Shown one piece after another: positions 25,330 to 32,229 of a DNA stretch of 32,565 bases. Position numbers and translations under genes: made by a program. The notes under the pieces are model-generated. The model saw nothing but the letters and a program-made list of their open reading frames with translations, did no database searches and was not told where the DNA came from. The number at the start of each line of letters is the position of its first letter. Within the stretch, counting starts at the first letter, position 1. Source of the DNA: Cardiobacteriaceae bacterium (lineage in GTDB: Bacteria; Pseudomonadota; Gammaproteobacteria; Cardiobacteriales; Cardiobacteriaceae); NCBI GenBank assembly GCA_017484165.1, contig JAFUTP010000058.1, positions 1 to 32,565 on the forward strand, given 5' to 3'.

Positions 25330-25626
25330 CTACTGCGGTTTTTTACTTTTCACCGTATGCATAATTTCCCGAAAATGCGGTTCTAACTGACTAAAAAACG
25401 GATGTTTGCGGTTTTCTAACAAGACTTCTCCCAGTAATCTCAACCCGACAACAAAACGGACTGCGGTTTCTTGTTCAAAATCTTGCGGTTTTTCTTGGTA
25501 ATGTGCCAGAATATCGCTGATTTTTTCCCGTGATGGCATATCAAAAATTAGTGCCTCTTCCTCTACTGCATTACCGTCTGCATCTAAAACTCGTTCAACC
25601 GTTACCCTATAATGATGCTGTTTCAT
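25330..25626 (-). CDS. DUF3861 family protein
   Basis: 98 residues, soluble. The start MKQHHYRVTVERVLDADGN, the central VVGLRLLGEVLLENRKHPFF and a C-terminal helix match the DUF3861 pattern (small protein of unknown function in proteobacteria). It lies 21 bases downstream of the SDR gene on the same strand and is probably cotranscribed. The start at ATG 25626 has AAAGAGGGTAAAA just upstream as ribosome binding site. No function can be given. Confidence 0.75.
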   Translation of the reverse strand: MKQHHYRVTVERVLDADGNAVEEEALIFDMPSREKISDILAHYQEKPQDFEQETAVRFVVGLRLLGEVLLENRKHPFFSQLEPHFREIMHTVKSKKPQ

Positions 25627-25647
25627 TTTTACCCTCTTTATTCAAAA

Positions 25648-26559
25648 TTATTTACCCATTGGCTTATCAAATGCCGAACCTGTATTATCTGCAAAATCCA
25701 TTGCTTCGCCTGCAAATTCCCTTGTATTTTGCATATCTTTTCTCACCGCTTCTATTTTTGCTTCGGCATTTTTGAAGGCTGATGAACCCATAAATAAATA
25801 CTCTGGCGGATTATCAAGGCGTGAGATTTCAAACATCACGGGAGCAAAAGTTGCAGGATTTCCTGGCTGTTTGCCGTTGTATTCTTTGAATTTTTCGACC
25901 GTGTTTTTGCGTAATTCATCGTAATCGGCAATTTCGCCTTCATCGGCTTTCAGACTTTCGCCTAAAAATTCGGTGCGAAAACCAGTCGGCATAACATTAA
26001 CCGCTTTAATTCCGAATTGATTTAAGTCCAAATTCAAACCTTCGCTGAATGCGGAAATGGCAAATTTAGTCATGCAATATGGCGTGCTAGCACCGCTGGT
26101 GCGAAATCCACCTATCGAGCTTAAATTAAACACCCTTGCGACTATTTTTTCCGCACTCCCACCATCTTTTTTCGCCTGTGGTCGCATTATTTTTAATGCC
26201 GATTGAGTTAAGAAAAACGGAGCAAAAACATTAACTTCAAATTGCTCTCTTAAACTTTTTTCCGCAACCTCTTCGACAATTCCTAATAAACCATAACCTG
26301 CATTATTTACGAGATTATCTATTCTTCCAAATTTATTTTTAGTCGCTGCAATGAGTTTGTCAAAATTTTGTCTCATATCGCTATCAAATTTAAGCTCAAA
26401 TGGCAAAAAATTATCAGTCTCGCGAGCAAATTTTTCCTCTATTTTTGCTAAATTTCTACTTGTTGCGATGACAAAATCGCCTTTCTCCAATGCATATTTT
26501 GCAAGCTCATAACCAAATCCACCCGTTGCAGCGGTAATTAACCATACTTGATTAGTCAT
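25648..26559 (-). CDS. Short-chain dehydrogenase/reductase (SDR) family oxidoreductase
   Basis: 303 residues, classical SDR. The cofactor loop T-G-G-F-G lies at residues 12-16 (MTNQVWLITAATGGFG), NNAGYG follows the fourth strand, and the catalytic YCMTK (Tyr-x-x-x-Lys) comes after a FNLSSIGG Ser. The FATSRN region after strand 2 leaves NADP or NAD preference open. The frame is open up to 26622, but ATG 26559 has a strong AAGGAG site and begins the fold. The substrate is unknown. It leads a two-gene unit with the DUF3861 gene. Confidence 0.9.
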   Translation of the reverse strand: MTNQVWLITAATGGFGYELAKYALEKGDFVIATSRNLAKIEEKFARETDNFLPFELKFDSDMRQNFDKLIAATKNKFGRIDNLVNNAGYGLLGIVEEVAEKSLREQFEVNVFAPFFLTQSALKIMRPQAKKDGGSAEKIVARVFNLSSIGGFRTSGASTPYCMTKFAISAFSEGLNLDLNQFGIKAVNVMPTGFRTEFLGESLKADEGEIADYDELRKNTVEKFKEYNGKQPGNPATFAPVMFEISRLDNPPEYLFMGSSAFKNAEAKIEAVRKDMQNTREFAGEAMDFADNTGSAFDKPMGK

Positions 26560-26607
26560 ATTTATCTCCTTAACAACTAAAACAACACAGTTCAAGTTAA
26601 TAAAAAA

Positions 26608-26639
26608 TAAAAAAACCGCCACATTTGGGCGGTTTTTTA
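26608..26639 (-). terminator. Terminator after the FKBP gene
   Basis: AAAAACCGCC and GGGCGGTTTTTT flank a short loop; on the minus strand it ends in a T run after the FKBP stop at 26670. Confidence 0.85.
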
Positions 26640-26669
26640 TTTATAAACGATGAATTCAAAGGATTATTT

Positions 26670-27479
26670 TTAATCTTTCTTTTCATCTTTTTTATCTTCT
26701 TTTTCAGCTTTCTCTTCTTCTTTTGCATCAGATGCTTTTTCTTCTGCTTTTCCTGCGATAACTTTATCCAGAGTAATTTCGAAGATGAGAGCTGCGCCTG
26801 GCATAATTCCCGCCGCTGGTTGTCCGTCTTCACCGTAAGCTAAATCAGATGGGATGTAAAACTCACATTTACCGCCTTCTTTCATTAACTGCAAGCCTTC
26901 GACCCAACCGTCAATCACACTTTCAAGCGGAAATTCAACGCCGTCTTCTGGGCTTTCATCAAATACGCGACCGTCAATCAACTGACCTTTGTAATGAACT
27001 TTTACTGTATCTGTCTTACTAGGTGATTTACCTTTACCTTCCGTAATCACTTTGTATTGCAAACCAGATTTAGTGGTTTTTACGCCATCTTTTTTAGCGT
27101 TTTCTTCGAGGAATTTTTTGCTTTCTTCTTTGGTTTTAGCCTTGGCTTCTTCAAATTGTTTTTTGAGATTAGATTGCAGATTTTCTGCGAATTTTTTCAT
27201 TGTTTCGAGCATTTCTTCTTCGCTCATTGCCAGTTCTTTACCTTCATAAGCATCACGAAGTCCGAGTGCAAGAGCATCTAAATCCAAAACTTCTTCTTTT
27301 GAGCCAGCCTTAAATTGAGTGAAATTGCCACCCAAATCCGCACCGATTGCGTATGAAACTTTTTGCACTTCGCTAGTGAGTTTTGCGGTTGATTTTTCTT
27401 TGGTGGCTTTGTCGTCGGCAAAAACTGTTGAAATTGCAAGTGCTGCCGCAAGAGAAAAAACGAGTTTGGTAATTTTCAT
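26670..27479 (-). CDS. fkpA: FKBP-type peptidyl-prolyl isomerase, FkpA/Mip-like, exported
   Basis: 269 residues. The signal peptide MKITKLVFSLAAALAISTVFA is cleaved near residue 21. An N-terminal dimerisation part with long helices (VSYAIGADLGGNF, EAKAKTKEESKKFLEENAKK) is followed by a C-terminal FKBP domain (about 135-238: VHYKGQLIDGRVFDES, GWVEGLQLMKEGGKCEFYIPSDLAYG, LIFEITLDKV). It folds periplasmic or outer-membrane proteins and relates to the Mip virulence factors. The last about 30 residues are an unusual Lys/Glu/Asp-rich tail (EEKASDAKEEEKAEKEDKK). The ribosome binding site is GGAGAAG. A promoter and a hairpin leader lie upstream. The exact symbol (fkpA versus mip) is uncertain. Confidence 0.93.
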   Translation of the reverse strand: MKITKLVFSLAAALAISTVFADDKATKEKSTAKLTSEVQKVSYAIGADLGGNFTQFKAGSKEEVLDLDALALGLRDAYEGKELAMSEEEMLETMKKFAENLQSNLKKQFEEAKAKTKEESKKFLEENAKKDGVKTTKSGLQYKVITEGKGKSPSKTDTVKVHYKGQLIDGRVFDESPEDGVEFPLESVIDGWVEGLQLMKEGGKCEFYIPSDLAYGEDGQPAAGIMPGAALIFEITLDKVIAGKAEEKASDAKEEEKAEKEDKKDEKKD

Positions 27480-27514
27480 TGATTAACTTCTCCGTTGAAA
27501 AATTAAAAACAAAA

Positions 27515-27534
27515 GCCGCAGAAAAATCTACGGC
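27515..27534 (-). other. Terminator-like hairpin in the fkpA leader
   Basis: On the minus strand GCCGTAG pairs with CTGCGGC (one G-U pair) around a 6-base loop, then TTTTGTTTTT. It lies between the fkpA promoter and its ATG, so it may act as an attenuator or 5' stabiliser. Confidence 0.5.
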
Positions 27535-27548
27535 GGATAAGTTGTGTG

Positions 27549-27576
27549 ATTGTAGCACAAAATTCATTCACTGCAA
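27549..27576 (-). promoter_or_regulatory. Sigma-70 type promoter of fkpA
   Basis: Read on the minus strand: -35 TTGCAG (27576-27571), 16-base spacer, extended -10 TGC-TACAAT (27554-27549). Transcript start expected near 27542. Confidence 0.65.
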
Positions 27577-27598
27577 ATTTCCTCAATCTTTATGCTGC

Positions 27599-27699
27599 AT
27601 ATGTTCCAATTCAAAATAGACGAAGCAGCGAGCCAAAGACAGTATAAGAATACGGCGAGGCGAAGCTAACGAAGTATTATTTGAATTGGAGCGACTATA
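27599..27699. repeat. Short dispersed repeat family 2, copy B
   Basis: About 100 bases. The left end ATATGTTCCAATTCAAAATA and right end TTTGAATTGGAGCGACTATA are inverted repeats. The core ACAGTATAAGAATACGGCGA and GGCGAAGCTAACGAAGTATTAT matches copy A at 5656-5760. It ends about 36 bases before hicB. Confidence 0.8.
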
Positions 27700-27734
27700 T
27701 AATCCAGAAATCTTCACAATTTGGAAATAAAACA

Positions 27735-27956
27735 ATGTTTGTTAATGCGGTTATAGAAAAAGATGAATTTGGTTATTTTGCCTATGTTCCGTCCTTGCAA
27801 GGTTGTGTATCACAAGGAAAAACATACGAAGAAGCCTTAAATAACATACAGGAAGCAACTGAACTTTACCTAGAAACATTAAAAGAAGAAGAGCTTACTC
27901 TCCTTCAATCAAAAAATTATGCAATAGTTCCTATCGAGGTAAGAGCATATGCCTGA
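27735..27956 (+). CDS. hicB: HicB family antitoxin
   Basis: 73 residues. MFVNAVIEKDEFGYFAYVPSLQGC followed by QGKTYEEALNNIQEA is the HicB partial RNase H-like fold. An open frame extends upstream to 27681, but that part is in repeat family 2; ATG 27735 is the sensible start. HicB binds and neutralises HicA. No separate DNA-binding domain is evident at the C-terminus, which is short. It precedes hicA and overlaps it by 8 bases, so the pair is translationally coupled. Confidence 0.9.
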   Translation: MFVNAVIEKDEFGYFAYVPSLQGCVSQGKTYEEALNNIQEATELYLETLKEEELTLLQSKNYAIVPIEVRAYA

Positions 27957-28143
27957 ATTGCCTAGATTAACTGCCAAAGAGGCGGAAAAATTGCTATTTC
28001 AACACGGTTTCGTATTAAATAGACAAAAAGGAAGCCATAAAATTTATTCAAAAGGGAATATCAGACAAGTTTTACCTCATCACAGCGGTGAAATTTTGCA
28101 CCCAAAAATCGTAAAAGAACTTCTCGAAAATATTAAAAAATAA
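27949..28143 (+). CDS. hicA: HicA family mRNA interferase toxin
   Basis: 64 residues, double-stranded RNA-binding-like fold. LTAKEAEKLLFQHGFVLNRQKGSHKIY contains the G-S-H motif with the catalytic His, and VLPHHSGEILHPKIVKELL follows. HicA cleaves mRNA and blocks growth until bound by HicB. The antitoxin-first order is a known variant. The module is complete, unlike the higBA remnant. It ends 6 bases before the convergent coaX stop. Confidence 0.93.
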   Translation: MPELPRLTAKEAEKLLFQHGFVLNRQKGSHKIYSKGNIRQVLPHHSGEILHPKIVKELLENIKK

Positions 28144-28149
28144 CCACAT

Positions 28150-28911
28150 TTATTTTTCGCCATTCAAATTCCCTTCCTTACTCGCCAAATACGCGAACAT
28201 TCCCCGAAACACCAAATCGGATTCAATTTGATATTTACTATTTTTTTTACCGAAAAGGATTTGTCCGTCGCCGCCGAATGCAAATCTTTGGAAAGATTGA
28301 TTGCTTTCTTCTTCGATTTCCATAATGATTTTTTCTATTCCGCCAGGCAGTGCATGATGAATTCCCGCCCCGATGCACGCTGCCGTATCCGTCCCCAAAA
28401 TATTTGCCGTCCAACGCATTGGTTTTAATCTTTTGGTATTGGTAAGTAGGGTGTTTTCGCACAACCTTATGCCTGGCAAAATCACCCCTCCGAGATGTTT
28501 TCCGCTACTATCAACCGCATCTAATGTAATTGCCGTCCCACAACCTATAACGCAAAAGTTATCATTAGTTAAACTTCTTGCACCGAGCATCGCCAAATAT
28601 CTATCCGTTCCGAGATGTTCAGGTTTTTTATATGCGACGGTTAATTTTGGATTATTTTGTTCTTTTTCAGCGGTAATGATATGGAGTTTTTTATTCCACA
28701 ACTTTTGGCAAATATTGCTGATAAAAGTTTCAATATCGCTGGAATTGACATTAGATAACAAAATATTCTGCGGTTCAGGCAATAAATGCCATGATAAATA
28801 AAGCTTTTTACGCCAATCGATACGGTAAGAAACCGCCTCAATAAACGATGGCAATCTATGACCGTAAATCCACTTTATGCGAGAATTTCCTGCATCAATA
28901 AACAAATTCAC
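28150..28911 (-). CDS. coaX: Type III pantothenate kinase
   Basis: 253 residues. The ASKHA-type motifs of CoaX are visible: D-A-G-N-S-R-I-K-W (phosphate 1), GTDRYLAMLGAR, GCGTAITLDAV (phosphate 2) and GGVILPG. It phosphorylates pantothenate as the first step of CoA synthesis. The start is GTG at 28911, preceded by GTGAGAT; no better ATG is upstream. It is the last gene of the mepM-like / birA / coaX group, 42 bases after birA. The birA-coaX pairing is also seen in other proteobacteria, where the two can be fused. Confidence 0.95.
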   Translation of the reverse strand: MNLFIDAGNSRIKWIYGHRLPSFIEAVSYRIDWRKKLYLSWHLLPEPQNILLSNVNSSDIETFISNICQKLWNKKLHIITAEKEQNNPKLTVAYKKPEHLGTDRYLAMLGARSLTNDNFCVIGCGTAITLDAVDSSGKHLGGVILPGIRLCENTLLTNTKRLKPMRWTANILGTDTAACIGAGIHHALPGGIEKIIMEIEEESNQSFQRFAFGGDGQILFGKKNSKYQIESDLVFRGMFAYLASKEGNLNGEK

Positions 28912-28953
28912 AATTTATCTCACTGTTTGCTAAAATATTTTCAACTGTTTCGG

Positions 28954-29661
28954 TTAATTGAAGCATTCTTTACTAATCCGAACGCTGGTTAAAAATTCCA
29001 CTCTTGCTCCATTTTTCAAGCAAATTCTACCCTTTTGGTCGATACCTAAATTGCGGTAAATTTTACCGTCGCCTTCAAGTTTTATCTCTTGATTGCGGAA
29101 TAAATCGAATTTATCCCATAAATTATCCAGCGGTAAATACGGTGTTTTTTCCCAATAATTAAATAATGAAAACAATTCAGGAATTAAGCGTTCAAACAAG
29201 TCATTGGCAGAGAAAAACGCATCTCTTAAACCAATAAAATTACCATCTTCGGCAAAAAAATTCACACCGATACCTAAAATTATTTTACTTTTTTCCGCAT
29301 TATCAGCTTTGCTACTTTGCAATAAAATTCCAGCACATTTTTTGCCACGGTAAAACAAATCGTTCGGCCATTTTATTTTTACCTCTTCGGTATTATTTTT
29401 TACACCGTTATTTAATAATTTCGCCACCGTTATTGCGATATATTGCGTAATCCCAGCGAGCAATTCCTGCCGTTGATTTATTTCAAGACCGACAGAAAAA
29501 TAAAGCCCACCTTTGGGCGAAAACCAAGCCGCTCCTCTTTGACCGTAACCCGCGCTTTGACTGTCCGCACGGCAAATAACAGGCAAGGGAAAATTATCTT
29601 GTGCGGCGACAAAATTTTGCGTCGAATCTATGTTAGAAAAACGGTAGTAATGGTATTTCAC
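28954..29661 (-). CDS. birA: Biotin--[acetyl-CoA-carboxylase] ligase (no DNA-binding domain)
   Basis: 235 residues. It begins directly with the catalytic domain (RFSNIDSTQNF), so it lacks the N-terminal helix-turn-helix of the bifunctional BirA repressor (class I ligase). The biotin-AMP loop is SAGYGQRGAAW, a variant of GRGRRGR-x-W, and KWPND and GILLQS follow. It biotinylates the AccB carrier protein. The start is GTG at 29661; the frame stays open upstream but has no ATG, and the ribosome binding site is weak, so translation may depend on coupling to the upstream gene 52 bases away. Confidence 0.93.
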   Translation of the reverse strand: MKYHYYRFSNIDSTQNFVAAQDNFPLPVICRADSQSAGYGQRGAAWFSPKGGLYFSVGLEINQRQELLAGITQYIAITVAKLLNNGVKNNTEEVKIKWPNDLFYRGKKCAGILLQSSKADNAEKSKIILGIGVNFFAEDGNFIGLRDAFFSANDLFERLIPELFSLFNYWEKTPYLPLDNLWDKFDLFRNQEIKLEGDGKIYRNLGIDQKGRICLKNGARVEFLTSVRISKECFN

Positions 29662-29713
29662 GGTAGTAAAGCTATTTACAGTTATTTTTACGCTGGATCT
29701 TTGGCAATTTTGC

Positions 29714-30862
29714 TTATTTCTTCGTCTGCCGTTGAGTATTACCAGAACTTCTCACCGCCGCAGAACCATTAAGAGCTTGTTTATATTCCGCGATTTCTCT
29801 TCGCCAAGCGGGCAAATCCTGCTGACGCAGACGGTAAGAAGTCGGGAGTTTTACGGTCAATGGATCGCGTGCTTCACCGTTAATTCGCACCTCATAATGC
29901 AAATGTGCCCCCGTAGAAGCACCGCTATTTCCAAGATTTCCGACAATCGCCCCGCGTTTTATCCGCGCGCCCTTGCTAACTTTTATCGCCGACAAATGCG
30001 CATAACGAGTTTCATAACCACCGCGATGCGCAATAATCACGATCCGCCCGTAACCGCCCTGCCAGCCAGCATAAGTTACGACACCGTCAGCGGTCGCGTG
30101 AATTGGCGTGCCGTAAGCACCTTTCAAATCAACACCACGATGCGGACGCACCCGCCGAGTTATCGGATGCAAACGACGGGGATTAAACGGCGAACTAATC
30201 CGCACATAATTAAACGGTTTGCGATCAAAAACTGAATTCGGCGCATTGCCGTTTTCATCAAAGAACATATAACCTTGCGAAGTATGCTTGCCGTAATAAG
30301 TCCATTTGTTGGTTTTTACCGCCAAAATCTTGCTATTCACGGCACTACTTTTACCGTTTTTCACATAATCGGCATAAAGCAGAGTTACCGAAGAGTAGGG
30401 GGCTTCCAATTGACCGTAAAGCGGTTTTAATTTCTTAATCAGATTGTGATTAACACCGCGCGCAATTAAATCCTGCATCGCATTTTTGGTATTGCGCAAA
30501 TGAATGGTTTTTTTGACGAATTTTCCCTCTGCCGCTTGCGTGCTCGTGCTGTTCGGCAGCGTCGAAAGCGAAGTCGTGCGAGGATAAGATGCGGTAGAGA
30601 AGGGATTATTTGCTGCGGTTTGTAATAAATTTGTCGGACTTTCAACGACAACAACATCCTCCTGTTTATCCTCTTCAAAGGATATATAAGAGAATATCTC
30701 TTTCTGCAACCATTTCTGGTTCATCAAACTGATATCAGTTTCGGGGTTGTAATCGTCGTAATACGGTGAATAAATCGAATAAAGAAAAATAACCGCCGAG
30801 AAAAAGGCAATCCAAGGCAAAATTCTTTTAATTATGCGATCTCTGTGGTGTCGGATAAGCAT
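29714..30862 (-). CDS. Membrane-anchored M23 (LytM) family metallopeptidase, MepM-like
   Basis: 382 residues. A basic N-terminus and one membrane segment (about 12-31) put the rest in the periplasm. The C-terminal peptidase domain has the zinc ligands in RPHRGVDLKG (about 237) and HLHYE (about 319), with the AHRGGYETRYAHL strand between. It should cut peptidoglycan cross-links (D,D-endopeptidase) and help wall expansion, or act as a degraded activator if metal ligands are unused; the ligands look intact. No clear Shine-Dalgarno sequence precedes the ATG. It heads the group with birA and coaX. The region just upstream switches abruptly to the toxin cassette array. Confidence 0.9.
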   Translation of the reverse strand: MLIRHHRDRIIKRILPWIAFFSAVIFLYSIYSPYYDDYNPETDISLMNQKWLQKEIFSYISFEEDKQEDVVVVESPTNLLQTAANNPFSTASYPRTTSLSTLPNSTSTQAAEGKFVKKTIHLRNTKNAMQDLIARGVNHNLIKKLKPLYGQLEAPYSSVTLLYADYVKNGKSSAVNSKILAVKTNKWTYYGKHTSQGYMFFDENGNAPNSVFDRKPFNYVRISSPFNPRRLHPITRRVRPHRGVDLKGAYGTPIHATADGVVTYAGWQGGYGRIVIIAHRGGYETRYAHLSAIKVSKGARIKRGAIVGNLGNSGASTGAHLHYEVRINGEARDPLTVKLPTSYRLRQQDLPAWRREIAEYKQALNGSAAVRSSGNTQRQTKK

Positions 30863-30900
30863 TTTTGTTTAATAAATAATGATATTGCTCTCTATTCTAA

Positions 30901-32031
30901 CATAATATCAATACACATTCAACTACCAAGTGCGACAGTTTTGGCAATGACTTAACAGAGCAAGATGATAGTCAAAATTTAAGCCAAAATGCAAGGGATT
31001 TATCTTTTTACGATGAACAGGCTGATAAATCGTTTTCAGGCTGCCTGAATGAGCAATATACCGATAATGAGACCAAAAAAGAAACAGTTTCAGGTAGCCT
31101 GCAAGCAACTGATAATGCTAAAAAATTGCATCAAAATGAAACTAAATCGCACAACAATAATATTCCCAACAATAAATATGTGGATTATGCTGGCAATCTT
31201 GAAGATAATGTTAATAAAAAATGGCAAGTTTATTACGAGAATGAAATTGAAAAACAAGCATTAGTCAAGAGATTGGAAAATTTATATCCTAAATGGAATA
31301 CGGATGATCCTGAAAATCCTGAATTGATTTATGAGCCGACAAAAGAAGATAGAGAAGAAATGAGACGAATTGAAAACAGATTGGCTCAAATAAAACAAGA
31401 GCGAGATAAATTAAATAAAGAATATGAAATTGCTAAATTTATGTGTGATGAGCACATAACTTGTGATTTTCTTGTTGATAAACATTTTATTGACAGAGAA
31501 AAATTAACAGAACTTGGCTATAAAGTTTATGAACAAAATAAATTAAATGGAGATTTTAATAAAAATTGGGTTAAATTACCTAATTACAAAACTATTTATC
31601 ATCAATATACTCATAATGGAAAAGAAATTGATGTGAAATTTCCTTATAACAAATATGTTGATAAATATGGAATTCTTGAAGTAGTAACTAATCAAAAAGG
31701 AGAAATTGTTAGAAACAATACTAATGCTGGCACTTTTAATTACGGTTCGGTAAATAATTGGCGTGATCATATAAAATATGATGTTGATCCATATGTGGAT
31801 TATGGCAACGGCGGTAATGATAAAACCACTCATGCAACCAGAAGAAAAGCTACTTGGATAAATTCTCCTAATAGCAGTTTTTCTGAAAATATTAAAGCAA
31901 CATTTTCAACCATTGGTTCTTTTCTTGGTGGTGGCGATTTTCACCATTGGACGAAATCACAACAACAACAAAGAGAAAAATCAATCGAAATGTTTAACGA
32001 AGCTATCAAAAGAAAAACTGGAAAAAAATAA
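30901..32031 (+). CDS. Orphan polymorphic-toxin C-terminal module, no credible start
   Basis: The frame opens right after a TAA at 30898-30900 and runs 376 codons to a stop at 32029-32031. No in-frame ATG occurs before 31360; TTG 31126 and GTG 31180 lack ribosome binding sites. The first part is a linker (LTEQDDSQNLSQNARDL, QADKSFSGCL, KETVSGSLQ), then a charged helical segment (about 31290-31440). The C-terminal domain contains EIDVKFPYNKYVDKYGI, GTFNYGSVNNW and DVDPYVDYGNGGNDKTTH. A GT(F/Y)N...DV-x-PY...GN...DKT pattern of this kind occurs, as I remember it, at the C-termini of Rhs/CdiA-like toxins, but I cannot name the activity. The following gene is the likely immunity. This looks like a silent toxin tip waiting for recombination onto a full-length carrier. 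Confidence 0.65.
   Translation, partial: HNINTHSTTKCDSFGNDLTEQDDSQNLSQNARDLSFYDEQADKSFSGCLNEQYTDNETKKETVSGSLQATDNAKKLHQNETKSHNNNIPNNKYVDYAGNLEDNVNKKWQVYYENEIEKQALVKRLENLYPKWNTDDPENPELIYEPTKEDREEMRRIENRLAQIKQERDKLNKEYEIAKFMCDEHITCDFLVDKHFIDREKLTELGYKVYEQNKLNGDFNKNWVKLPNYKTIYHQYTHNGKEIDVKFPYNKYVDKYGILEVVTNQKGEIVRNNTNAGTFNYGSVNNWRDHIKYDVDPYVDYGNGGNDKTTHATRRKATWINSPNSSFSENIKATFSTIGSFLGGGDFHHWTKSQQQQREKSIEMFNEAIKRKTGKK
31038..31049 (+). other. DUS-like 12-mer AGGCTGCCTGAA
   Basis: Identical to a DNA uptake sequence dialect known from Neisseriaceae (Simonsiella type, from memory). It is encoded in frame as SGCLN of the toxin linker. Confidence 0.7.
31092..31103 (+). other. DUS-like 12-mer AGGTAGCCTGCA
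   Basis: Close to Kingella- and Eikenella-type dialects, with differences from each. Encodes SGSLQ in the linker. Confidence 0.55.
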
Positions 32032-32220
32032 ATGATTACTTTGTTTATAGTAGATGTTTGTATTTCTGCATTGATTGTCGGTTTATTCTATCTTGTATTT
32101 ACTTTTCTTGGTAAGAAAATACAAGTTATTAGGGAATTAAGAACTTTTTTATGTGCGATGATTTTTGTTGTTATGCAAATTTTATTTATTAGTATATTTG
32201 TTGCATGGGTAGGTAATTAA
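32032..32220 (+). CDS. Two-helix membrane protein, probable toxin immunity protein
   Basis: 62 residues with two hydrophobic segments (about 4-28 and 39-60) around a short basic loop (GKKIQVIRELR). The ATG follows the toxin stop codon with no gap, which implies coupled translation and is the usual toxin-immunity layout. A membrane location suggests the toxin acts on or across the inner membrane, or is intercepted there; this is inference. I do not recognise a family. Confidence 0.6.
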   Translation: MITLFIVDVCISALIVGLFYLVFTFLGKKIQVIRELRTFLCAMIFVVMQILFISIFVAWVGN

Positions 32221-32229
32221 ATTGTATGA

